Both the position numbers and the translations under genes were made by a program. The notes under the pieces are model-generated. The model was not told the origin of the DNA. It saw nothing but the letters and a program-made list of their open reading frames with translations, and did no database searches. Shown piece after piece: positions 21,921 through 32,232 of a DNA stretch of 64,000 nucleotides. The stretch lies in the NCBI GenBank assembly GCA_905221605.1, contig CAJNDS010002312.1:1-64000 (forward strand). The letters run 5' to 3'. How positions within the stretch are numbered: position 1 is the first letter of the stretch; every line of letters begins with the position of its first letter. Origin of the DNA: Symbiodinium natans (lineage: Eukaryota; Sar; Dinophyceae; Suessiales; Symbiodiniaceae).

Positions 21921-24131
21921 GTGGCTGGGCCTAATTGTTCATGGGGTTCCCCTACTACCCCCCCTTTAGGGTTTAGGGTTTAGGGTTTAGGGTTCCCCTA
22001 CTACCCCCCCTCTATACTCCCCCCCCGCCTAGGTTAGGGAAAAGCCTAGGTAATGTTATTTAAGGGGCGGGGGGGTAGTATTGAGTATGGGCCCTTAACG
22101 TGGTCCCTTACCCTTGTTTCAAGGGATTTCACGGGATCCGAAGTATGGGCCGTTACTACATACAGTGTAGATAAGGGTTCTACAACAGGGGACTCCAATG
22201 AGCTCAAATGAAGGGCCCAGATCCCCTACAACGTGGGGTTTAGGGTTTAGGGTTTAGGGTTTAGGGTTTAGGGTTTAGGGTTTAGGGTTTAGGGTTTAGG
22301 GTGTAGGGTTTAGGGTTTAGGGTCGAAGAGGAGACGATTCTGGGGTTCAGGGTTTGGGCAGTGATTGTTTTTTGGTTTTTGTTGGGTGGACAAGTTTTGG
22401 GGGTATGTAGAGTCGAAGTTCCCCTTCTTTCAGGAAGTTTCCACGTGAATTTGTGAATTCTCTAACCTGTTGTTGTGATGATCACGATCCGACTTAAATT
22501 TTTCATCGAATAGAATTCAGAAGAAGGTCGGTATCACCAGGTGCAGTTTAGACACATGCACACACACATGTATATATATGGTTCAGCGTCGAGCGTCCTG
22601 GGCCCCCCCCCCCCCCCCATCCCCCCCCCCAAGCTACTCTACGGTCCCTAAACCCTAAACCCTAAACCCTAAACCCTAAACCCCTAAACCCTAAACCCTA
22701 AACCCTAAACCCTAAAACCTAAACCCTAACCCTAAACCCTAAACCTTAAGTCTTAAACCTTAAACCCTAAACCCTAAAACCCTGAACCCTAAACCCTAAC
22801 CCTAAAACCAACCCCCAACCACACCACAGGGGGGGGGGGATCATCTTAGTACCCCATCCGCGGGGAAAACCCTAAACCCTAAACCCTAAACCCTAAACCC
22901 TAAACCCTAAACCCTAAACCCTAAACCCTAAACCCTAAACCCTAAACCCTAAAACCCTAAAACCCTAAAACCCTAAACCCTAAACCCTAAACCCTAAAAC
23001 CCTAAAACCAACCCCCAACCACACCACAGGGGGGGGGGGGTACCATTGGGGGGGGGGGGGGGGGGGGTAGGGGGGGGGGGCCCGCCGGGGCTGAATCATA
23101 TATATATATATATATATGTACACACTCTGCAGCCGGCGAAAAAAGTTAACGCACCAGCTCAGAAACAAAAACAGCAAAGATCTTTATTCCGTAAGCCAAA
23201 AACCTAAACCCAAAACCCCAAACGCACCGAAGGACCCAGAAACCTATTGAACAAACGTTTGTGCATTCTGATGAGCAGCTCTCCCAAACCCAAAGCCCAG
23301 AAACACAAACCCCCAAAGCCTTGACCCCTCAATGAATGCCCGAAATAGCACATCAAGGTGCCCTCCTAGAGCTTAAAAACCCTGAGCTGTAACCTCCCAA
23401 GCCCTCGCCCTAACCCCCTGGGACCCCTAAAACTTCAATCCTCCTAGGCGGGCGTGGCCCAGTTCTTTGACATCTGCTTTGTGCACAAGGCCGGCACTGC
23501 TTCGGGTTTAGGGTTCAGGGTTTAGGGTTCTCAGTTTTTTGTTGATGCTGGGTTGCGAGATGGGAGTGGATGGGGCCGGGCGGGAGATGGGTGAGGGAAT
23601 TCAGACATTAACGCTTTTATTCTAAACATCATTCTTTTCAGTCTTATTATGGCTATAGTTCTATTCTTGATCATTATGATGATTAGTATTACTGTTTCTA
23701 TGATCCTTACCAGTGTTTTATTCGTTCTTTCTTAATCTCCCTCCGACGCCGACTGCTTGCTACTGCTACTACGACTACTCCCCTCCCCTTACCCCCTAAT
23801 ATAGAAAACCCATTTTAGTTGTACTGTCGTATATGGGGAGTATGTAGTATTTTGGGGTTAATCTTAGGGGGAGGGGATTCCTGCCGCAACTTCTACGACG
23901 ACAACTACTCTGTTGTCCCGACGGGGCGCCACTGCTTTCTGCCGGGATTCGGGGTTAGGAGTTTAGGGTTTAGGGTTTGGGGCTTAGGGTTTAGGGTGTT
24001 TTGGTTCAGGGTATGGGGTTTAGGGTTTAAGGTTTAAGGTTTAGGGCTCAGGGTTTGGTCCCAATCATCATCCAAGATCCCTACAAGCAGCCCCTGGTAC
24101 TTGCTCCTGCTCCGAGCTTTTGTGTGCGTAG

Positions 24132-24210
24132 GGTTTAGGGTTTAGGGTTTAGGGTTTAGGGTTTAGGGTTTAGGGTTTAGGGTTTAGGGTTTAGGGTTTA
24201 GGGTTTAGGG
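24132..24210 (+). repeat. TTTAGGG tract flanked by a 16 bp direct repeat
   Basis: Seventy-nine bases of TTTAGGG repeats lie between GCTTTTGTGTGCGTAG (24116-24131) and GCTTTTGTGTGTGTAG (24211-24226), which differ at one base. The direct repeat looks like a duplicated splice acceptor or a target-site duplication created when the tract was inserted. Coding-like islands lie on both sides. Confidence 0.7.
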
Positions 24211-24226
24211 GCTTTTGTGTGTGTAG

Positions 24227-24283
24227 CCTCAGTGAGGACCCGGGCATTGACAAACTGAATGTCGACAAGCACCCGGGCTTATG
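24227..24283 (+). CDS. Candidate exon, unknown product
   Basis: Follows TTTTGTGTGTGTAG, a good acceptor, and ends before GTTTAGAG. It reads LSEDPGIDKLNVDKHPGL. A partner island at about 24058-24121 reads VPIIIQDPYKQPLVLAPAPS, but its right boundary and phase are uncertain. Confidence 0.4.
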
Positions 24284-24529
24284 GTTTAGAGTTAGGTTGA
24301 GGGTATTTTAGTTTAGGGTTTAGGGTTTAGGGTTGCACCCCTACACCCTAAATCCTGAACCATTCCGTCCATTTTTGACGTTGGCCCAAAGGCCACCCCT
24401 CAAGTCAACATGTTGCCTCATGTGCTCAAGTAGTTTGGAAAGAGTTTAGGCTTTCGGTTTTGGGTTTCAGGTTAAGGGGGCGCTAGATCCCTTCAGCAAT
24501 TTCAGCGTTCCGGGCTTTTCAGCCCTAGA

Positions 24530-24967
24530 CCCTAAACCCTAAACCCCAAAGCCCAAGCCCTAAACCCTAAACCCTAAACCCTACACCTTAAACCCCAAAC
24601 CCTAAACCCAAAATAAACCCTACACCTTAAACCCTAAACCCTAAACCCTAATCCCTAAACCCTAAACCCTAAACGCTAAACCCTAAACCCTAAACCCTAA
24701 ACCCTAAACCCTAAACCCTAAACCCTAAACCCTAAACCCTAAACCCTAAACCCTAAACCCTAAACCCTAAACCCTAAACCCTAAACCCTAAACCATAAAC
24801 CTTAAACCCTAAACCCTAAACCCTAAACCCTAAACCCTAAACCCTAAACCCTAAACCCTAAACCCTAAACCCTAAACCCTAAACCCTAAACCCTAAACCC
24901 TAAACCCTAAACCCTAAACCCTAAACCCTAAACCCTAGACCCTAAACCCTAAACCCTAAACCCTAAA
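24530..24967 (-). repeat. Longest CCCTAAA array in the window
   Basis: About 430 bp of CCCTAAA with few interruptions (for example AACGCTAAA near 24670 and ACCATAAACCTT near 24790). It is followed at once by a coding-like island from 24969 (VESLDARVPRAPKLWISF). The orientation is opposite to the tract 320 bp upstream. Confidence 0.95.
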
Positions 24968-25379
24968 GACGTGGAATCTTTGGATGCCCGCGTGCCGCGG
25001 GCACCCAAGCTGTGGATCTCCTTCAGTTTCCTTACTAACCCTCGAAGCCTTTAGGGTTTAAGGTTTAGGTTTAGGGTTTGGGGTTTCGGGTTTCGGGTTT
25101 AGGGTTTAGGGTTTAAGGTCTTTACTTACCCTCAAGGCCCGAAGCCCCCTACTATAGGGGTCGGTATCATTACTGTTGGTGTTCCCTTATGGTCCTTTTG
25201 TAGTTATACGCTAAAAACTCCCGAAAACCCTATTGCAGTCATTCAGGCCCCTATATTAGGCCCCTAAGTCCCTAAGGCTTACATCCGAAAAGGCTCTAGG
25301 CCCTGAAGGGCTTAGGGTTTAGGGTTCAGGGTTCAGGTTCAGGGTTCCTAAACCCTAAAGCCCTGAACCCTTAGGTCAG

Positions 25380-25412
25380 GAAGGCCGTGAAAGCACCTCT
25401 TCGGGTTGGGAG
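25380..25412 (+). CDS. Candidate small exon upstream of the 26.6-32.5 kb gene
   Basis: Between TTAGGTCAG and GTTTAGGG the frame reads KAVKAPLRVG with phase 2 at its end. This matches the one-base start of the island at 26642. At 33 nt it is too short to stand alone; the only support is phase and edges. Confidence 0.3.
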
Positions 25413-25845
25413 GTTTAGGGTTCAGGAAGTAGGATTTTCGGAACAAGGGTTTATACCCTAAGCCCCAAACCCTGAACCCTAGAAGTTATGGCCTGGCTCG
25501 GGGTTCCCTAATACCTAAACCCTAAACCCTAAACCCTAAACCCTAAACCCTAAGCCCTAAGCCCTAAGCCCTAAGCCCTAAGCCCTAAGCCCTAAGCCCT
25601 AAGCCCTAAGCCCTAAGCCTAAGCCCTAAGCCCTAAGCCCTAAACCCTAAACCCTAATCCCTCAACCCTAAACCCTAAACCCTAAAACCCTAAACCCTAA
25701 ACCCTAAACCCTAAACCATAAACCCTAAACCCTAAACCCTAAACCCTAAACCCTAAACCCTAAACCCCAAACCCCAAACCCTAAACCCTAAACCCTAAAC
25801 CCTAAACCCTAAACCTCTCTATCATAATGAATTTACACCCTAATT

Positions 25846-26240
25846 CAAAAGTCGGCAACGGTGAATTTCGGCCTCAAAAGTCGGCAACGGTGAATTTCCT
25901 GGCCGAAAAAGTCGCCAACGGTGAATTTCCTGGCCTCAAAAGTCGGCAACGGTGAATTTCCTGGCCTCAAAAGTCGGCAACGGTGAATTTCCTGGCCTCA
26001 AAAGTCGGCAACGGTGAATTTCGGCCTCAAAAGTCGGCAACGGTGAATTTCGGCCTCAAAAGTCGGCAACGGTGAATTTCGGCTTCAAAAGTCGGCAACG
26101 GTGAATTTCGGCCTCAAAAGTCGGCAACGGTGAATTTCGGCCTCAAAAGTGGGCAACGGTGAATTTCGGCTTCAAAAGTCGGCAACGGTGAATTTCGGCC
26201 TCAAAAGTCGGCAACGGTGAATTTTGGCCTCAAAAGTCGG
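25846..26240. repeat. 29/31 bp minisatellite, 13 copies
   Basis: Thirteen copies of a unit containing AAAGTCGGCAACGGTGAAT, with a truncated fourteenth. Four consecutive units (copies 2-5) have TTTCCTGGCC where the others have TTTCGGCC, so two length classes exist. The array is followed by about 200 bp of unique sequence (26,241-26,450) with no convincing gene. Confidence 0.9.
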
Positions 26241-26641
26241 CTGAACTCCGACCCCCCCTTGAGCGGGAAAGTTTGCCTCCAAAAACACCCCAAACTTGGC
26301 CTGGACCCGCAATGAAAATTCGATTTTTTAGTACTGAAATTGACGGTTCTGAGTGGCTTCTCGTTTTCTGGATTTTTGACCAAAACCGAGCTTTCACCGG
26401 TTTCAGGATCCCCATCCCCCCGCCACAGGTTTGAAAGCATTTGAGGCTTGGGGCTGGTAGGGTTGAGAGTTAGATTTTAAGCCTATTGGGAATGTATTGA
26501 GTGAACTTTGTATCTTCTCAATGTTATGGGTTTCTTGGGTGGGTGGGTTTTTTTCCAACGCTTGACAAGCTGCTTGACTAGTGAATGCTCGGACTTGAGA
26601 TGCTGAACCCTAAACCCTAAACCCTAAACCCGAACGCCCAG

Positions 26642-26696
26642 GTTCCTCCCCTACGACGACGACGCCCTCCAGGAGTCGACGCGGCTCTTCTTCAAG
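26642..26696 (+). CDS. Gene A candidate exon a
   Basis: The 55-nt island between CCCGAACGCCCAG and a GC donor (AAG|GCTCGG) reads FLPYDDDALQESTRLFFK, one base plus 18 codons, ending in phase 0. On the left is CCCTAAA. On the right begins a long mixed TTTAGGG/TTTGGGG array. The phase fits the next island at 27979. Gene A as a whole (27979-32489, perhaps from 25380) is an inferred plus-strand gene of unknown function. Confidence 0.45.
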
Positions 26697-26699
26697 GCT

Positions 26700-27130
26700 C
26701 GGGGTTTGGGGTTTAGGGTTTGGGGTTTGGGGTTTAGGGTTTAGGGTTTAGGGCTTGGGGTTTGGAGTTTGGGGTTTGGGGTTTGGGGTTTAGGGTGTGG
26801 GGTTTGGGGTTTAGGGTTTAGGGTTTGGGGTTTAGGGTCTAGGGCTCGGGGTTTGAGGTTTAGGGTTTGGGGTTTAGGGTTTGGGGTTTGGGGTTTAGGG
26901 TTTAGGGTGTAGGGTTTGGGGTTTAGGGTTTGGGGTTTGGGGTTTAGGGTTTGAGGTTTAGGGCTCGGGGTTTGGGGTTTGGGGTTTAGGGTTTGGGGTT
27001 TAGGGTTTGGGGTTTAGGGTTTGGGGCTTAGGGTTTAGGGCTTGGGGTTTAGGGTTTGGGGTTTAGGGTTTAGGGTTTGGGGTTTAGGGTTTGAGGTTTG
27101 GGGTTTAGGGTTTAGGGTGTGGGGTTTAGT
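26700..27130 (+). repeat. Mixed TTTAGGG/TTTGGGG array
   Basis: About 60 heptamers in which TTTAGGG and TTTGGGG alternate irregularly, with occasional CTTAGGG, TGTGGGG and TTTGAGG. A similar mix occurs at 63,855-64,000. This would fall in the intron between Gene A exons a and b. A perfect CCCTAAA array (27370-27490) follows near the other end of that intron. Confidence 0.9.
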
Positions 27131-27978
27131 GTTTGGGTATCAGGGTTTTGGGTTTAGGGTTCAGGGTTTAAGGTTTAGGCAGTAGGGATTAGAGTTTCGC
27201 GTTTGTGATATGGGGTGTGGGGTTTCGGACCGTTTTTTCACATGATGGAATCCATCTTGCTGCTTGTGGTCTGTCTGTTGCGTATGCACACTTTCACCGT
27301 TTTTGTTACTACATCCTTTCTGCTTCTGCTGCTTATTGTTTGCTTTCTTGAGTTTCTAGAAATGTGTTATCCTAAACCCTAAACCCTAAACCCTAAACCC
27401 TAAACCCTAAACCCTAAACCCTAAACCCTAAACCCTAAACCCTAAACCCTAAACCCTAAACCCTAAACCCTAAACCCTAAACCCTAAACCCTAAACCCTA
27501 ACCCTAAACCCTAAACCCTGAACCCTGAACCCTAAACCCTAGATGTTGCTGGTGTTATTGTGTGAATTTGAGGGATTTGGTGAGGGTTTTGGGGAGTCTG
27601 GGGCTTGAGGGTGTAGGGTCTGGGATCCTGTAAGGGGTCCCCTTTTTAAGGGTTTAGGGTTTAGGGTTCGGGACCATGTAACTACCCTTAGACTCCGTCT
27701 CGGGTTGAGGGAGTCTCGTGGCTGAGGTCAGGAGTTGTGCAGGAATGGGCTCTTATTAGAGGATTAGGGCTTGGGTCCTAACCCAACCCTTAAACCCTTA
27801 CCCTAAACCCTTAACCCCCAACCCTAAACCCCAAACCCAAACCCTAAACCCCAACCCCAAACCCCAAACCCCAAACCCCAAACCCTAAACCCCAAACCCC
27901 AAACCCCAAACCCTAAACCCTAAACCCCAAACCCCAAACCCTGAACCCTAATTAAACCTGGCATGTAGCCTTCTGGAG

Positions 27979-28056
27979 GTGGGCCAGATCGTGGTGGAGC
28001 CCCTGTGGCTCTACGGAACAGACACCTGGGCCGCTGGGCCTTTTGGGGGCCCTGGA
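27979..28056 (+). CDS. Gene A candidate exon b
   Basis: The 78-nt island is bounded by TTCTGGAG and by GTTTAGGG, where the telomere repeat supplies the donor. It reads VGQIVVEPLWLYGTDTWAAG then PFGGPG, exactly 26 codons with phase 0 at both ends. CCCTAAA-type repeats lie to the left and TTTAGGG to the right. Confidence 0.5.
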
Positions 28057-29146
28057 GTTTAGGGTTTAGGGTTTGGGCAGTTTAGGGTTTAGGATTAGAG
28101 GAATGTAGGGGTTTAGGGTGGGTAGTTTAGGGTTTAGGGTAGCTTGGGGTTGAGGGCATAGGCTAGTTTAGGGTTAAGGGTTTAGGGCAGTTTGGGGTTT
28201 AGGGTTTTAGAGTAGTTTAGGGTTTAGGGTTCAGGGGGCTGGGGTTTGAGGGTTTAGCGTTTCAGGGTTTGGGGTTTGGTATTTCGAGGTTCAGGGTTTA
28301 GTGGTTTAAGGGCTTTCAGAGGTTGAAGGGTGCAGGGTTTAGGCTTTGAAGGTATAGCGGTTGTAGGGCGCAGAGTTTAGGCATTCAAGGTATGGAGGGT
28401 GTAGGGCTTGGGGGTTTAGACGTGTGAGGGTTTCGGGTTTGGGGTTTAGGTGTCCGGTCCTTTTAGAGTCTAGAAATTCACGGGTCTTTAAAAGTTCAGG
28501 GTTTAGAGGCTCAGACGGTTTGAGGGTTTAGGGTTTAGAGACGTCAGGGTTCAATTTAAGGTTTACTTGAGTCGGCTTAGGGTTTAAGGGTTTCGAGGGT
28601 TCAAGGTTTAGAGGTTTATGGGTTTTAGTTGAGTCGGTTTAGGACTTAAGGCCTAGGGGTTTCGAGGTTTACGGAGTTGAGAGTTCAGGGATTTAAGGGT
28701 GCATGGCTTTGGTTTGGGGCCTAAGGCTTAAGGGTATTGTGCTGCAGTTGCAGCCCCTAAATCTCTGATTCCCTAAGTGAGAAAGCCCTGAGTCGGTAAA
28801 TTCCTAAACCCCACAGCCCTAACCCCCCAAAACTCGGGGCTGGAAGCCTAAACCCTAAACCCTAAACCCTAAACCCTAAACCCTAAACCCTAAACCCTAA
28901 ACCCTAAACCCTAAACCTTAAACCCTAAACCCTAAACCCTAAACCCCAAACCGTGGTCTCTTTGTGTCTTTTCTGAGAGATGTTGTGTGGAGCACAAGTG
29001 TTTGGGAAGGTCTGAACCTCGGACCGCACCCCCCAACAACAACTGGGCTCCAAACCCGGAGCCTTAAACCCTAAACCCTAAACCCTAAACCCTAAACCCG
29101 AAACCCTAAACCCGAAACCCTAAACCCTAAACCCTAAACCCCTCAG

Positions 29147-29272
29147 CTCGAAATCCGGAACCCGCAGCCTGTACTTTCGTTGCTGCTGAAGGCTTTCGAG
29201 CGCAGACTTAAACGGGTCGAGGCTTTGTGGCTTAGACGTGAGTGCTTAGGCTTGCTCAGGCTGAAAAGACCT
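29147..29272 (+). CDS. Gene A candidate exon c, helical
   Basis: This 126-nt island has CCCCTCAG at its left and a textbook donor GTAAGT at its right. Its 42 open codons read LEIRNPQPVLSLLLKAFERR, then LKRVEALWLRRECLGLLRLK. The pattern of Leu and Lys/Arg suggests an amphipathic helix. Phase is 0 at both ends. Right after the donor comes a TTTAGGG tract, then CCCTAAG/CCCTAAA just before the next exon. This is one of the best-supported exons in the window. Confidence 0.55.
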
Positions 29273-29415
29273 GTAAGTAGGTTATAAGGGTTTAGGGTTT
29301 AGGGTTTAGTGTTTAGGGTTTAGGGTTTAGGTTTGGATTAAACCCTGAAGGGGGACCCTAAGCCCTAAACCCCAAGCCCGAAAGCCCCGCAAGACCTACA
29401 CACCGCCGGAGAAAG

Positions 29416-29494
29416 GTCATGAGCCGGCCCAACATCATCCGCCTGGGCCCACCCGACCTCACGAAGACCAGCAACCTCCATGGCCCCTTGGCAG
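29416..29494 (+). CDS. Gene A candidate exon d
   Basis: Reads VMSRPNIIRLGPPDLTKTSN then LHGPLA after the acceptor GGAGAAAG, and ends at GTCGTA. The frame also stays open upstream to about 29386, so an earlier acceptor (CCGCAAG) is possible. It starts in phase 0 and ends in phase 1. Confidence 0.45.
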
Positions 29495-29942
29495 GTCGTA
29501 ACCCCGTCTACCCCGCACAAGGCGTAGGATTTGGGGTTTCGGGATTTAGGGTTTAGGGTGGGATCCTACCCAAATCGAAAGGGCCCGAACAAGGCTGGTT
29601 TTGAGGTTCATTCATGGGCCTTCTCGCATAAGAAGACCCTAAACCTAAACCCAGTAAACCCCTGAGTCCCGGGAGCTGGTACCCTAAATCCTCTGAGCTC
29701 CGAAGGCGTGCTCTGCTCGCGGGCATGTGTAGGATGCTTCGGGCTTAGGGCTTCGGGCTTCGGGTTTAGGATTTCGTACCCCCAAAGCTGTGAACCCTAA
29801 CCCCCCAACACATGTCAGTCTCCTAAACCCTAAACCCTAAACCCTAAACCCTCAACCCTCAACCCTAAACCCTAAACCCTAAACCCTAAGCCGTAAGCCG
29901 TAAGCCGCAAGCCGTAAGCCGTAAACCTTTTGGTCGACTGAG

Positions 29943-30015
29943 GTAGTCTGATGGCGGGCTACCTCCCCAATGGGACCAGCAGTGGGTTGTGGGCCGTGGT
30001 GCTTGTGCTTCGGGG
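29943..30015 (+). CDS. Gene A candidate exon e
   Basis: Follows GACTGAG and ends at a possible GC donor (GG|GCAGAACC). It reads SLMAGYLPNGTSSGLWAVVL then VLR, a mildly hydrophobic stretch. Phase matches the exons on both sides. On both sides lie CCCTAAA or CCGTAAG tracts. Confidence 0.4.
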
Positions 30016-30142
30016 GCAGAACCCCTTTACGCCCCAAACCCTAAACCCTGAACCCTGAATCCTAAACCCTAAACCCTAAACCCCAAACCCTAAAGCCTAA
30101 ACCCGGGTCCCCTCAACACCTGAGTGGGGATGTAGGATTCAG

Positions 30143-30202
30143 GCGGCCGTATGTCCCCGACTTTGTGGTTTTTTGCATCCCGCAGTCACCAGGGAAGAAG
30201 GG
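30143..30202 (+). CDS. Gene A candidate exon f
   Basis: The acceptor is GTAGGATTCAG and the donor is formed by the TTTAGGG tract (GG|GTTTAGGG). It reads RPYVPDFVVFCIPQSPGKK and ends in phase 2. The following intron (30203-30375) contains TTTAGGG-type sequence only. Confidence 0.45.
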
Positions 30203-30375
30203 GTTTAGGGTTTAGGGTTCAGGGTTTCAGGATTGTTGGGTTCAAGTTTAGGGAGTAGGGTTCATGCTTCAGGGCTTTTGGGGTTTCAGCTTAGGGTTTA
30301 GGTTTTAGGGTCCAGGATTTTGGGGTTTAGGAAATTTTTGGGGTTTAGGGACTAAGTCTCGGTTTCAGGGTGTAG

Positions 30376-30436
30376 GGAAGAAGTGGCCGAAGCGCCGATG
30401 CCGCGCAGGACGAATGCCATGGGGCCCATGATCAAG
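30376..30436 (+). CDS. Gene A candidate exon g
   Basis: Starts after GGGTGTAG and ends at a GC donor (AAG|GCCGCTTAGGG). It reads EEVAEAPMPRRTNAMGPMIK, 20 codons in phase with both neighbours. A possible extra exon near 30,690 (IEPHCLDFSLWIAPF) would break the phase and is left out. Confidence 0.4.
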
Positions 30437-31311
30437 GCCGCTTAGGGCTTAGGATTTAGGGTTCAGGGTTTAGGGTTCGAGTTGCATCTGTGACAGATTT
30501 GGCTGATTGGGCTCGAGCTTCTTTCTAGATTCCAGGCTTCCGAGCCCTAAACCCCAAACCCTAAATCCTTAAACCCTAAACCCTGAACCCTGAACCCTAA
30601 ACCCTAAACCCCAAACCCTAAACGCTACATCCTAAACCTTAACCCCTATGTAAACCCTGGTGTAGTTGGTCCATGCCTTAGGCCGCAGGATCGAGCCCCA
30701 CTGTTTGGACTTTTCCTTATGGATCGCCCCCTTTGGCACTAGATGAAGCCTAGAGCGGCTTACTCCATATACCCTAAACCCTAAACCCTAAAGCCTCAAC
30801 CCTAAACCCTAAACTCTAAACTCTAAACCCTAAATCCTAAACCCTAAACCCGAAGAAGTAAGAAGGGTTAGAGAAGTGTGGGGCATATGATCCAATGTCA
30901 GGGTTCATTAGGTCTCCAGGGTGCGGAACCCAGTCCCAAACACCTGGAACCTAAACCCCTGAACCCCTAACCCCTAAACCCGAAGCCTAGGCCTTTCGAC
31001 CCTTAGTCTCTAGACCCTAAACCCTAAACCCTTGGACCCTTAAACCCTCGACCACCTGAACCACTAAACCCTAAACCCTAACCCCTAACCCCCAACTCCT
31101 AACCCCTAAAGCCTAAGCCCTAAACCCCAAACCCCTAAACCCTAAACCCTAAACCCATCAACCTTAAAACCCTCAGACCCCCCCTCTCAAAGCCCCCCCT
31201 AAACCGTAAACCCCTCAACCCCTAAACCCTAAGCCCCTAAACCCCTAAACCCTAAACCCCTCAACCTTAAAACCCTCAGACCCCCCCCTCAAAGCCCCTG
31301 AGCACTGCCAG

Positions 31312-31403
31312 GTCATTCTGGAAGATGCGACCACCGGAGACATTGACGCTTACGGCTGCTTCGGATTCATTCCGAACGAGGCCACCGTGGCCGGGGCCCC
31401 CAG
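31312..31403 (+). CDS. Gene A candidate exon h
   Basis: The acceptor is GAGCACTGCCAG and the donor is CAG|GTTCTG. It reads VILEDATTGDIDAYGCFGFI then PNEATVAGAP, 30 codons ending in phase 2. It is preceded by a CCCTAAA-type stretch and followed by degenerate TTTAGGG. The residue mix is typical of a folded domain but no family is recognised. Confidence 0.5.
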
Positions 31404-31813
31404 GTTCTGGCTTTCGTTTTGGGATTCTGTTCGGTTCAGGGTTCTTGAGGGTTTAGGGCTGAATTTCGAGGGACTTGAGGGTTGAGGGGGTTTCAGGGTT
31501 TAGAGTTTTGGGGTTCAAGGTCTGGTGATTCAGGATGTAGGGTTTAGGGACTGAGGAGTGCACGGGTTTAGGGCTTTACGGGTTGAGTTTAGAGGTTTTA
31601 GGTTTGCTCCCGTGTTTTGTTTCAAAAGGTGTGGCATCGCACCGCTCCAAAAAATGTGTGCCAGTTTTGGGATTTCGGGGGTTTGGGGGTGCAGGGTTTG
31701 GGGATCCAAGGCCCCTGGATCCCCAAAGGCTAGTTTAGGGTGTGGGCTTCGGGTGTAAGTGTAGGCTTGTTGGGGAGTTGCCGCTTGGTACTTGTTCCAA
31801 GCACGTTTGCCAG

Positions 31814-31865
31814 AAACCTCGCCGTTATCCGGGCATGCAGCGAGGAGGCAGAAAAGAAGGAGCAG
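31814..31865 (+). CDS. Gene A candidate exon i
   Basis: Starts after CACGTTTGCCAG and ends at CAG|GACCCTAAACCC, a GA donor that touches a CCCTAAA array. It reads NLAVIRACSEEAEKKEQ, the beginning of a charged helix that continues in the next exon (KDQQLKAEVQAA). The GA donor is inferred: the frame cannot continue into the repeat and still join the next island otherwise. Confidence 0.45.
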
Positions 31866-31960
31866 GACCCTAAACCCTAAACCCTAAACCCTAAACCCTA
31901 AACCCTAAACCCTAAACCCTAAATCCTAAACCCTAAACCCTAAACCCTAAACCCGACAAG

Positions 31961-32232
31961 AAGGACCAGCAGCTCAAGGCAGAGGTTCAGGCGGCCACTG
32001 CCACTACAGTGGGTAGCGAAGTGATCACAACTTTCTTCAAAAACAAGGGCAGTTACGATCAGAAAAGCGGGGTCGTGGTAGCAGTGCTGGCCAATGCCGC
32101 AGCGAAAGCAGAGCTGAAGGAGGGCCCTTGTCGGGGAGAGAAGCGCAAGTATGAGTTGCGATTTCTCAAATTGAAGCCCAAAGCGCCGAGCGCTGAGGAG
32201 GCTCAGGCTCCCGCCCTGGAAGGGCAAGATGG
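31961..32232 (+). CDS. Gene A candidate exon j, largest internal exon
   Basis: At 272 nt this is the longest exon-like island. It lies between a CCCTAAA array ending in CCCGACAAG and a pure TTTAGGG tract. The translation starts KDQQLKAEVQAATATTVGSE, passes through TTFFKNKGSYDQKSGVVVAV and ends KAPSAEEAQAPALEGQDG. It combines a charged helix, a compact segment and an Ala/Glu/Pro-rich tail. Without splicing the frame runs into TTT AGG GTT TAG and stops. With the repeat removed as GT...AG it continues in phase into exon k. Confidence 0.55.

Larger units (their letters stand above)
20580..25840. repeat. Telomere-repeat mosaic with short islands
   Basis: Dense CCCTAAA tracts lie at about 21220-21362, 21515-21620, 21675-21850, 22650-22800, 22868-23005 and 25514-25816. 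TTTAGGG tracts lie at 22233-22322 and 24132-24210. Runs of the variant CCCTAAG occur at 21010-21100 and 25555-25640. A direct repeat ACCAACCCCCAACCACACC precedes G-runs at 22,808 and 23,008. A (TA)n tract lies at 23,098-23,117. The islands at 23,460-23,970 hold no convincing gene. Confidence 0.9.

Noticed and set aside
28968-29065. Possible exon reading RCCVEHKCLGRSEPRTAPP
   Set aside because: The left edge is good (TCTTTTCTGAG), but no donor keeps the phase between the exons at 27979 and 29147, so it was left out of the model.
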